A stretch of 64,000 bases of DNA from Shewanella sp. MTB7. GTDB lineage: Bacteria > Pseudomonadota > Gammaproteobacteria > Enterobacterales > Shewanellaceae. The number at the start of each line of letters is the position of its first letter. Positions within the stretch are counted from its first letter, which is position 1. Shown one piece after another: positions 54,317 to 62,520 of the stretch. Made by a program: the position numbers and the translations under genes. A model generated the notes under the pieces. That model was not told the DNA's origin. It did no database searches and was given only the letters and a program-made list of their open reading frames with translations. The DNA is taken from NCBI RefSeq assembly GCF_027571385.1, contig NZ_CP085636.1, positions 2,790,001 to 2,854,000 on the forward strand, read 5' to 3'.

Positions 54317-55528
54317 ATGACGACAATTACTAAAGCGCAGGCTGCCAAAGCGTTTGGTGCTGCACTATTTACTCACACGCGACGCCAAAATTCGTTTGTG
54401 AATATGCTTACCGGCGCGGCCCCCCAGTCAGCAGGGAAAGACAAGAATCGCGGCAAAAATCAGACGGAGAAGGGGGCACCGATTGTGATGATTAACGATC
54501 TGGCCTCCGTGGCTGGTGATACGGTGGAAATGGACCTGTTTCATAACCTTAATGGTTTGCCGACCATGGGAGATCGCAAAATTGCAGGTCGCGGTGAAAG
54601 TCTGTCGAAGACGAGTTTTGAACTCAACATTGACCAAGGTCGTAAGATGGTCGATAGCGGCGGCAAAATGAGCCAAAAGCGGACGAAACATAACTTGCTC
54701 AGCACATCTAAAACGCTATTGGGTAGTTACTTTAACGATCTGCAAGATGAAACGGTGATGTATCACTTAGCGGGGGCGCGTGGCTCATTTGTCGGTGATG
54801 GCATTATCACACCACTTGACGATCACAGTGAGTTCAGTGAAATGATGGTTAACCCCATTTTAACACCCACCTATGATCGTCACCTTTTCGGCGGGGATGC
54901 TACAAGCCTAGAAAGCCTGGATGCGGCAGATATTATGTCGCTCGACAAACTCGATGACATGGCGCTTATCTTGGAAGAGCAGGCTAACCCTATCAAACAT
55001 ATTAGCTTTGAAGCAGATCAGATGGCTAACGAGTCGCCGTTCTATCTGTTGTTTGTTAGTCCGCGTCAATGGAGAGATTTATGGGCATCGGCTACAGAAA
55101 AGAAACTGCTCGAATTGCAATCTCGTGCCATTAAGCGTGGTCAAGGCTTCAATCACCCCGTCTTTAAAGGTGATGTGATTATGTGGCGTAACATTCTGGT
55201 TCGCCAGTACCGTAAGCCTGTGCGTTTCTATGCCGGAGATACGGTGAGTGTTTCTAATAACGATAAGTTAGCAACAACTCAGCAGGTGACAGCCAGTGTC
55301 GATATTGATCGCGCGATCCTACTTGGTGGTCAGTCTCTGGCGAATGCGTATGGTGGCTCAAGCTCAGGCTCTCATTTCTCAATGACAACGGAGAAAACAG
55401 ATCACGGTAATGGTCGTGAAACTGTGATCGTTTGGATGAATGGGTGTAAAAAGGTGCGTTTTGCCGAGAAATCGGGTCGCGTCAATGACTATGGCACCAT
55501 GATCCTCGATACCGCTGTGACCTTATAG
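54317..55528 (+). CDS. Major capsid protein (N4-gp56 family)
   Basis: A 403-residue protein of the N4-gp56/DUF4043 family with HK97-like fold. Typical parts are IVMINDLASVAGDTVEMDLFHNLNGLPTMGD near the start, DLQDETVMYHLAGARG and a KTDHGNGRETVIVWMNGCKKVRF end. It forms the head shell. GGAAT stands before ATG 54317. Confidence 0.9.
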   Translation: MTTITKAQAAKAFGAALFTHTRRQNSFVNMLTGAAPQSAGKDKNRGKNQTEKGAPIVMINDLASVAGDTVEMDLFHNLNGLPTMGDRKIAGRGESLSKTSFELNIDQGRKMVDSGGKMSQKRTKHNLLSTSKTLLGSYFNDLQDETVMYHLAGARGSFVGDGIITPLDDHSEFSEMMVNPILTPTYDRHLFGGDATSLESLDAADIMSLDKLDDMALILEEQANPIKHISFEADQMANESPFYLLFVSPRQWRDLWASATEKKLLELQSRAIKRGQGFNHPVFKGDVIMWRNILVRQYRKPVRFYAGDTVSVSNNDKLATTQQVTASVDIDRAILLGGQSLANAYGGSSSGSHFSMTTEKTDHGNGRETVIVWMNGCKKVRFAEKSGRVNDYGTMILDTAVTL

Positions 55529-55596
55529 AAAAGGTTGTCGTTAACTTGGCGGCATTTAGTCGCCATGTCTAATTTTGAAATAATTGGAGAAATCCC

Positions 55597-55974
55597 ATGA
55601 AAGAAACATTCTACATCGGGGCCCATGGCAACCTTTCCGTGTATGTCGCGAAGGTCATGCTGTCGGGGATGGCGAGTGCTGGCGTAAAAATGCTCGCTGA
55701 AGGTTTACCTATTGGAACGGAAATCGTCGGTATTCGCCACATCACAGACAATTTAGGTGCCGGTACGGGGATCAAGGTTGAATTGATTGATGCTAGAGCA
55801 AGCACCACTGAATTGTTAAGCGTGACGACGACTGCTGCTGATTCAGGGGTTAAGGTGTTAACCCCTGTCTATATTAGTGATGATGGACCGAGTGACTTAG
55901 TGCTTACCAATACCGGAAGTGAGGCAACTGGTGAAGTCGTTATTCAACTCGAGTACCGATTCAAAGGTTACTAA
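55597..55974 (+). CDS. Head decoration or stabilising protein, 125 residues
   Basis: A small beta-rich protein with GTEIVGIRHITDNLGAGTGIKVELIDARAST and an even spread of glycines. No family name. Its position right after the capsid gene suggests decoration or stabilisation of the head; that is context. GGAG precedes the ATG. Confidence 0.6.
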   Translation: MKETFYIGAHGNLSVYVAKVMLSGMASAGVKMLAEGLPIGTEIVGIRHITDNLGAGTGIKVELIDARASTTELLSVTTTAADSGVKVLTPVYISDDGPSDLVLTNTGSEATGEVVIQLEYRFKGY

Positions 55975-56003
55975 CTCAGATCGGTTTATCGATTCACACG
56001 ACT

Positions 56004-56038
56004 AGCCCGGCGCTGTTTATACCGCGACCGGGCTTTTT
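56004..56038. terminator. Terminator after the decoration gene
   Basis: AGCCCGG and CCGGGCT pair around a seventeen-base loop, with five T residues after the stem. Confidence 0.7.
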
Positions 56039-56052
56039 GTTAGGAGGCAATA

Positions 56053-56505
56053 ATGTCCAAGTTAGAGATTGTATATATCGGCAATAAGCGCATTAAAAAA
56101 GACACGGTAACGTGCTCACGTTTAGTGTTTGCCCGTCATGAACCTGTTGCTGTTGAAAATGATGTTGGCCAAAGGTTACTCGAGTATCCGACCGTTTGGG
56201 TGTTAAAAGATAACCTTGAAGAGGTACTGAAAAAACAAGAGCAACAGGACCAGTTATTGGCCGAGGCTCAAGCCATAGAATCTGCAAATCAAGCTAAACA
56301 GCTGGAAGACGAAAGTTACCTGGTGACAATCAACGATGAAGAAATTGATATCGCAAAGTACAGCTCACGGCAGCTAGATACCTTAATTGAAGCAGAGGAT
56401 TTGGTCATAACGATCCCTAAGAAACCTGTTCAGGCTTACCGTGATGCTGTACGTGATAGCTTACGAAATCGAGCTGAATCACTAGATGCAACTAGTGGTG
56501 AGTAG
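56053..56505 (+). CDS. Hypothetical structural protein, 150 residues
   Basis: An acidic protein with an N-terminal beta-like part (KLEIVYIGNKRIKKDTVTCSRLVFARHEPVAVENDVGQRLLEYP) followed by a long coiled coil. The YIGNK...F-EP-EV pattern is seen in small head-tail proteins. GGAGG is present before ATG 56053. Likely a head or connector component by order. Confidence 0.6.
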   Translation: MSKLEIVYIGNKRIKKDTVTCSRLVFARHEPVAVENDVGQRLLEYPTVWVLKDNLEEVLKKQEQQDQLLAEAQAIESANQAKQLEDESYLVTINDEEIDIAKYSSRQLDTLIEAEDLVITIPKKPVQAYRDAVRDSLRNRAESLDATSGE

Positions 56506-56514
56506 GAGTAACCC

Positions 56515-57084
56515 ATGCAATTAATGGATTTGTTACCTCTATTGCGAGAAAAGTGCGCAGGTATGTTAGATCAACAAGCCAAGGACCAACTCAAAAAATC
56601 GTATCGCAACTTTTGTATTGAATCGGGCTTCATACAGCGCAGTGAAACCGTCAGCCGACAGACTGATGGCAGTGTGACATTAACCCCAGATGATGGGTAT
56701 TACATATTGGCAATTAACAGTGTGGACCGTAGCGATGGCAAGGAGCTTAGGCCAAGTGTCGATTATACGGTTACTGCCAGTCATCACGTCAATCTTGCAT
56801 CTGGGTTTGATCTGGTGATCGTCACTTATTCCATTGCGCCCAACTTGCCGATGGCCGATACACTCCCACTCGACACTGAATTGTTGCAACGATGGCCGGA
56901 TGAAATAGCTGCAGGCGCAGCCGCGTTACTCAGGATTATGCCTAAACAGACTTGGACGGATGTGAGTCTGAGTGATCACTACCGCCGCGATTTCGTTAAA
57001 GGACATCGTGAAGCTTTTAGAGCTCGCGTGTCTGCTAATGATGAACGCCAATTCCAACCAGTATCAAAGAGAGTATTTTTCTAA
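56515..57084 (+). CDS. Head-tail connector or adaptor protein
   Basis: A 189-residue protein with a helical N-terminus (LRNFCIESGF-type) and a beta part, ending with PVSKRVFF. It is placed between head genes and tail genes, as adaptors are in short-tailed phages. It follows the previous gene closely and overlaps the next one as TAATG. The family is not named with certainty. Confidence 0.65.
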   Translation: MQLMDLLPLLREKCAGMLDQQAKDQLKKSYRNFCIESGFIQRSETVSRQTDGSVTLTPDDGYYILAINSVDRSDGKELRPSVDYTVTASHHVNLASGFDLVIVTYSIAPNLPMADTLPLDTELLQRWPDEIAAGAAALLRIMPKQTWTDVSLSDHYRRDFVKGHREAFRARVSANDERQFQPVSKRVFF

Positions 57085-57737
57085 TGTCTCTAGTCACTTC
57101 AAATGAAATTCTGTTGCGGATAAACACGCTACTTAATGATACGGCCTACGTGCGTTGGCCTAAGTTAGAGTTGCTTGACTACCTTAACGATGCTCAACGA
57201 GCGATAGTATTGCGTCGACCTGATGCATATTGTGCCGATATTGATGATTTCAAGTGTGTGGAGGGGACGAAACAGAGTTTACCTGCAGATGCTTTACGCT
57301 TGATTGATATTCCCCGCAATAGAACAGGCCGCTCAATTAAAGGGCCCTATGACCGCATTATACTCGATGATAGCTATCCAGAATGGTACGCCGGCAATAG
57401 TGCCAATGTCGCTGAGCTTTATATTTACGATGAGCGCAACCCGAAGACATTCTATCTTTATCCTGGCGTGGTGATAAACACCGAGTTGACCATCGTTTAC
57501 TCCAAGGCCCCACCTTCGATCACTTTAGCTGAAAGTGATGGTGGTGCGATTATGGAACTCGATGATATTTTTGTTAACGCCACAATAGAATGGGTGTTAT
57601 ATCGCGCATATATGAAAGATGCTGAATACGCCGCAAACCCCAATAAATCTCAAATGTACCTCAATGCATTTAAAACCCAACTTGGTGAAAAGAGTCAGGC
57701 TGATGGTGCAATGGCAGGCGAAGTCGTTAAGGAGTAG
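57084..57737 (+). CDS. DUF6682-type phage adaptor protein
   Basis: A 217-residue protein. RWPKLELLDYLNDAQRAIVLRRPDA and TIEWVLYRAYMKDAEYAANPNKSQMYLNAFKTQLG are typical of the DUF6682/adaptor family in podoviruses. It should sit below the portal and connect it to the tail. Starts inside the stop of the previous gene. Confidence 0.75.
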   Translation: MSLVTSNEILLRINTLLNDTAYVRWPKLELLDYLNDAQRAIVLRRPDAYCADIDDFKCVEGTKQSLPADALRLIDIPRNRTGRSIKGPYDRIILDDSYPEWYAGNSANVAELYIYDERNPKTFYLYPGVVINTELTIVYSKAPPSITLAESDGGAIMELDDIFVNATIEWVLYRAYMKDAEYAANPNKSQMYLNAFKTQLGEKSQADGAMAGEVVKE

Positions 57738-57740
57738 GGG

Positions 57741-60700
57741 ATGACTGCAGGTGCATGGTACAGAGTGGGTGTCGTCGATGTTACCCACGGGTCAAGTGAT
57801 ATTGTGGGTGCTGGTACGTCTTGGATCAATGATGTCACCGCAATTGCCATCGGTGATATGTTTACCACGGATACAAAGACCTTTTATGAAGTCATTGCTA
57901 ATGATAGTGACCTAAACATCACGCTTGATCGTCCTTTCGAAGGTGACACAAGTAACGGTATCAATTACGCAATCATTCGTAACTCGTCAGGCACCATTAA
58001 TACCCGACTAGCAGGGCAGATCTCTCGCCAATTTAATCAAAAGCAACAATTACTCGATGAGTGGCAGACTTGGTGTAACTCTGATAACCCTACAGAGCCC
58101 ATCCATGACAGCCATGGCGTTGAGCATCAAGTGTTAACGTTGCCCAGTTTTGAAGCTCGTGCACTAACAGCAATAGCCGATGCGGAAGGGGCAAGTACAA
58201 CGCTGAATGACTTACAAGATGAGATAGATACAGCAAGTCATGCTGCTGAACAGGCGCTATCAATTGCCAATGATGCTGATGGTTTAATTCAAGACGCCAG
58301 AACAAAGGCTGTAAATTATGCCACTCACCCCATTAATGAGGTGATCCCCGGAACGGTATCGGATTATTCTGCACTTCATCACAAAGCCATAGCTGAATCA
58401 GCCTCACTGCAGGCAACAGATGCAAAAGCAGCAGCGTTAGCCAGTCAAAATGTGTCAGCTGTATCTGAAGCTAATGCGTTAAGCAGTAAAAATGATGCGG
58501 CTATTTCAGCAAGTAGTGCGTTAGAGAGTAAGGATGAAGTGGCAACTTCAGCAAGTAATGCCGCAGAATATGCGCTGGAGGCCAGCAATTCGAAGACTGC
58601 AGCCGAATCAAGTAACCAAGAGGCTATTGAAGCTAGGATAAAGGCTGAACAGTGGGCTCAACATACAGATAACAGCGATATTCCAGATGAGGAAGTAGGA
58701 AGCCGATCGGCTAAACACTATGCTGGGGTTGCTACTAATAAAGCTGAAATTGTCGTAACGGCTGAATCGAATGTCACAAGTTATGCGCAGCAGGTTGTTA
58801 CAGATAAAGATCAGGTCTCAGCGGATAAATTGTCTTCGGGAAATAACGCCGATGCTGCTGAAAGTTATGCGGCGCAAGCATTGCTGCTTCGAAATGAAGC
58901 TGAGACATTTAAAGAGTTATCCGAAACGGCAGCTTTAACATTAACCGGTGCATTGTCTTTCGGTGGTGGTTTCGATGCTAGTGCAGGATCTGCACCTATC
59001 CCGCCGTCTGAAACATCCATTTTCTACAAGATAATTGGAGCGGGCACGATCGCCAATGTCGATTATGAAATTGGCGACTCTATCGTCTATGACAATATTG
59101 GTCATATTTGGTTTAAATTAGATAACACAGAGCAAGTGACTAGCGTCAATGGGAAAAAAGGCGCGGTAGTCTTGCAGTCCAGTGATGTCGGGAGTTATAG
59201 CCAGACACAAATCAACAATAAGCTGGTATTAAAGCAGGATAAATCAAGCCCAGGAATAACGTTGAGCGCTCAAGGTAGCAGCGCATATCCTCTTCTTGCG
59301 CATCTGAATAATCCATGTTCGAGCAGTAGCTGGTTTCGAGTCGGATTGAGCACTGGAGAGGGGGGGGTGATACCCTATGCAAATGGCTTCGCTTATATCG
59401 GTACTTCAACATGGAAGTTTAAAGCGGTAACTGCAAACAGCATCTATGGCGACAAAGTCTATGATACGGGGCAGCGAGTCTATTGCCCTTCAAACAAACC
59501 GAGCCCCGGCGATATAGGCGCTGCAGTAGCTGCCCATGGACATACAGGATTAGCTGGTGGCAGTTGGGGAGGGATTAAGTCGCAAACCTCTTATGGTTAT
59601 ATCGATTTTGGTCCAGCAAATACTAGCCATGCCCATATTTATACCGACAGACCCAACTTTTACTTTAATAAGGAGCTGTTGGTCAATGGTCATCGAGTTT
59701 ATCACCCAGGCTACAAACCAAGTCCTAGTGATATCGGTGCGGCTCAAGCCCACTCACACCCCTATTTAGGCATTTCAGATAAAGCGGCGGATGCAGCACT
59801 ATTAGCTGGGATCCACATTGATACCTTGCGCCAAGGCCGTAACGCCAATCAAATATCGTTCAGTGTCGGTGGAGATGCCAATACATATTACCCAGTCCTT
59901 GTTGGAGGTAGTGCTCACTTTGGGGCCAATAAATACTCCATCACTCGAGGGTATTATGCGACGGCTCCTGATAGTTGGTATACCCCGACTCATAAGGGGG
60001 GATTGACGTTAACGTGGATCTGGTCGGGGGATAGAGGTTGGGGAGGGAATGATAAAGTCTTTCGTATCGAGCAGTTTGATGAAACTTACTCAACTATGGT
60101 CGCAGGGATGACCCTCACAACCTCGGGGCTACTTGTATGGTTAAGAGGTGGTGGTGCCACTTACTATTACCAAACAGAATCTGGCACAAAAGCGACAGTA
60201 TCAGTGCATCTTGGCACTTTTACCGCTTCGAATGGCGCGACGTATGCGGTTCGAACAAATACTAGTTCCGTTACTAATGAAATATTGAATAAGTGGCCCG
60301 TGCGTGATTATGGCTCACTTTACGATAATGGCGCCCGAGCTTATAGTCCGAATAACAAACCAACATTGAGCGTACTTGGGGTGTTGGATGATGCTCATGC
60401 ATGGACGGGCACGAATAGTCATTCAAATGATATCACCTTCACCAATTATGGTCGGGGAGTCATAGGTACATACTCCTCGACCAAATTTCAAAATGTGTTC
60501 TCTATGGGGGCAGCCTATAAGATGGCTGCCAACGGTACGTCACTTTCAGCCGGCGCGGCGAATTTCTACGGCATCGGTTGGACGCACTCCAACAACTCAG
60601 ATATCAATGGCAGCAAAATTGCTGGACATCATGCTATTTTCTGCAGCGCTGGCGTGACCAAATCTGCCATTGGTGACAGCATTTGGACTGGGGGCGCGTT

Positions 60701-61544
60701 GACCGCCAACGGTATGGCCAATCTACATGGGGGATTATCGCAAGATGGTAAGGTGATTCTAAATGGTTCCGATACCTGGCTGCGCACCCATGGTGCCAAC
60801 GGTTGGTATAGTGCAACCTATGGCGGTGGTCTTTACATGACCGATACCACCTATGTTCGTACATTTGGGGGCAAAAGGTTTTACTGTGATAATGCGGCTA
60901 TCGATGCTTTGAACACTGCTGGTGGTGTGATGTCCAATGGCTATCACAGAAAAGCGCACCACACGGGTCATTTAGTTGGTTCCTATAACAACATAGGTTC
61001 AAACAGTACCAAATCAAATCCCATCTACACTATCGGCAGCAGTTATAACCCCAGTGATTCAGCTTTAGGCGGTATGTACGGCATAGGATTTACTTATTCT
61101 GGTGCCAGTTTTATTGGTCTTGGTAGTCCATCGGGGTGGGGCATGTATGTCGCTGCCGATGGGGATGCGCGTATCTTTTTGAATAGTACGAATGGTGGGA
61201 TCTATTGTTCTGGAGACATCAAGGGCTATCAGACCTCTGATATTCGCACTAAACGCAAGTTATCTCCAATTACTGATGCGCTAGAAAACATAGCAAAGTT
61301 GCGCTGTGTTCATTATGAAAAAAAATCCCATGGTATGGACGATTGGCAAGCCGAAACGGGCTTGATAGCACAGGATGTGAAAAAAGCTCTGCCAAAAATT
61401 GTGCAGGAAAACGAGTGGGGAGAGCTTACCATTAAACAAGGCGGCCATGAGTTAATTGCACTGGCACTGGCGGGTATCAAAGAGCTCACTTCGCAGAATC
61501 AGCAACTCCTCGCCCGCATTACTGACTTGGAGCGAAAAGTATGA
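57741..61544 (+). CDS. Tail fibre with repeats and C-terminal S74 chaperone
   Basis: A 1267-residue host-recognition fibre. An N-terminal virion-attachment region (about 1-130), a long Ala/Ser/Glu-rich coiled coil with ASNAAEYALEASNSKTAAESS-type repeats (about 150-420), and tandem shaft repeats with VYxPxxKPSPxDIGA (three visible) precede the receptor-binding part. The C-terminus is an intramolecular chaperone of the S74 type: Ser1166-Asp-Ile-Arg-Thr-Lys1171 is the self-cleavage dyad, followed by YEKKSHGMDDWQAETGLIAQDV and a final coiled coil. Cleavage would release the chaperone after trimer folding. Overlaps the next gene by four bases. Confidence 0.88.
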   Translation: MTAGAWYRVGVVDVTHGSSDIVGAGTSWINDVTAIAIGDMFTTDTKTFYEVIANDSDLNITLDRPFEGDTSNGINYAIIRNSSGTINTRLAGQISRQFNQKQQLLDEWQTWCNSDNPTEPIHDSHGVEHQVLTLPSFEARALTAIADAEGASTTLNDLQDEIDTASHAAEQALSIANDADGLIQDARTKAVNYATHPINEVIPGTVSDYSALHHKAIAESASLQATDAKAAALASQNVSAVSEANALSSKNDAAISASSALESKDEVATSASNAAEYALEASNSKTAAESSNQEAIEARIKAEQWAQHTDNSDIPDEEVGSRSAKHYAGVATNKAEIVVTAESNVTSYAQQVVTDKDQVSADKLSSGNNADAAESYAAQALLLRNEAETFKELSETAALTLTGALSFGGGFDASAGSAPIPPSETSIFYKIIGAGTIANVDYEIGDSIVYDNIGHIWFKLDNTEQVTSVNGKKGAVVLQSSDVGSYSQTQINNKLVLKQDKSSPGITLSAQGSSAYPLLAHLNNPCSSSSWFRVGLSTGEGGVIPYANGFAYIGTSTWKFKAVTANSIYGDKVYDTGQRVYCPSNKPSPGDIGAAVAAHGHTGLAGGSWGGIKSQTSYGYIDFGPANTSHAHIYTDRPNFYFNKELLVNGHRVYHPGYKPSPSDIGAAQAHSHPYLGISDKAADAALLAGIHIDTLRQGRNANQISFSVGGDANTYYPVLVGGSAHFGANKYSITRGYYATAPDSWYTPTHKGGLTLTWIWSGDRGWGGNDKVFRIEQFDETYSTMVAGMTLTTSGLLVWLRGGGATYYYQTESGTKATVSVHLGTFTASNGATYAVRTNTSSVTNEILNKWPVRDYGSLYDNGARAYSPNNKPTLSVLGVLDDAHAWTGTNSHSNDITFTNYGRGVIGTYSSTKFQNVFSMGAAYKMAANGTSLSAGAANFYGIGWTHSNNSDINGSKIAGHHAIFCSAGVTKSAIGDSIWTGGALTANGMANLHGGLSQDGKVILNGSDTWLRTHGANGWYSATYGGGLYMTDTTYVRTFGGKRFYCDNAAIDALNTAGGVMSNGYHRKAHHTGHLVGSYNNIGSNSTKSNPIYTIGSSYNPSDSALGGMYGIGFTYSGASFIGLGSPSGWGMYVAADGDARIFLNSTNGGIYCSGDIKGYQTSDIRTKRKLSPITDALENIAKLRCVHYEKKSHGMDDWQAETGLIAQDVKKALPKIVQENEWGELTIKQGGHELIALALAGIKELTSQNQQLLARITDLERKV

Positions 61545-62503
61545 CTTTACCTGCAAGCGGTAGTATTAGTCTGACGCAGATCAATACTGAATCAGGTCGC
61601 AGTGATACTGCCGCAGCCAGCCTAGGCGGATCGCGAAACTTAGTGGGTGTGCCAAGCACCGGCCCGATAGCGATCAGTGATTTTTATGGTGCCTATAAAA
61701 ACAATGCCCCGACGACCAGTGGTGCGACGTTTAACTATTCTGCTGGTAGTACTAAAACATGGACGATCCAGCTATCAAATTATGCCAGTGATCAAGATGG
61801 CAACGCCATGACATATCATTATCAAGCAGTATCGGGTATTGGTTTCAGTGTTACTGCCTTTAACTCATCTTCCGGACAAATAAGTTGTCGATTGATAGCG
61901 CAAAGCGAGTATGAACCAGGAGAAACACATTGGTTTGGAAGTGGACAGTTTTCATTTTATACCGTGGACGTCCATGGCTCAACATCGCCCGTTTCAATCA
62001 TGAAGTTCTACATTAATTATTCTGAATTTAACAATTGCTTCCCGTCGGGGACGTTGATCACCATGGCGGATGGCAGACTTGTACCTATAGAAACCATCAA
62101 GCTTGGCGATAGGCTCGCAGCTCCTTACATCGAAGGCATGCTCGATGAATCACTTGAGCATTGGGAGGCGTTTACTTCAAAGCACGTTTTCACTGAAATG
62201 CGTCAGGCGGACGTGGTTCGAATCGAACCGAGCGCAGGGTTTATTTTAGACTTCAATGATGGTTTATTGGCTGCTACCCGTGAGCATCCTTGGTGGGTAC
62301 AGCGTGATGACGTTTGGCGTTGGTTAAAAGTTCGAGAGATTCAAGTCGGCGATAAACTGTATCGTCCATTGGATAAAGCGGTTATTGAGATCGTTAGTAT
62401 TGCGTCTGTTGAGAATGTGTCTATGAACTACTCACTTGATGTTGAAGACATTGATACCTATTTGGCTAACGGTTTTATTGTTCACAACAAAGACATTCCT
62501 TAA
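61541..62503 (+). CDS. Tail protein with C-terminal Hint (intein-like) domain
   Basis: A 320-residue protein of two parts. Residues 1-165 look like a phage tail/structural protein (LPASGSISLTQINTESGRSDTAAASLGG). Residues 166-316 are a Hint domain: nucleophile Cys166 (CFPSGTLITMADG), the B-block Thr246-x-x-His249 (ATREHPWW), the F-block DVEDIDTYLANGF and the terminal His-Asn at 315-316, followed only by KDIP. It is an intein-like autoprocessing domain without a homing endonuclease and almost without a C-extein. So it probably cleaves or attaches its N-terminal part instead of splicing. It follows the fibre gene with ATGA overlap. Confidence 0.85.
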   Translation: MTLPASGSISLTQINTESGRSDTAAASLGGSRNLVGVPSTGPIAISDFYGAYKNNAPTTSGATFNYSAGSTKTWTIQLSNYASDQDGNAMTYHYQAVSGIGFSVTAFNSSSGQISCRLIAQSEYEPGETHWFGSGQFSFYTVDVHGSTSPVSIMKFYINYSEFNNCFPSGTLITMADGRLVPIETIKLGDRLAAPYIEGMLDESLEHWEAFTSKHVFTEMRQADVVRIEPSAGFILDFNDGLLAATREHPWWVQRDDVWRWLKVREIQVGDKLYRPLDKAVIEIVSIASVENVSMNYSLDVEDIDTYLANGFIVHNKDIP

Positions 62504-62520
62504 CCGCATTCAGAGGTTTT

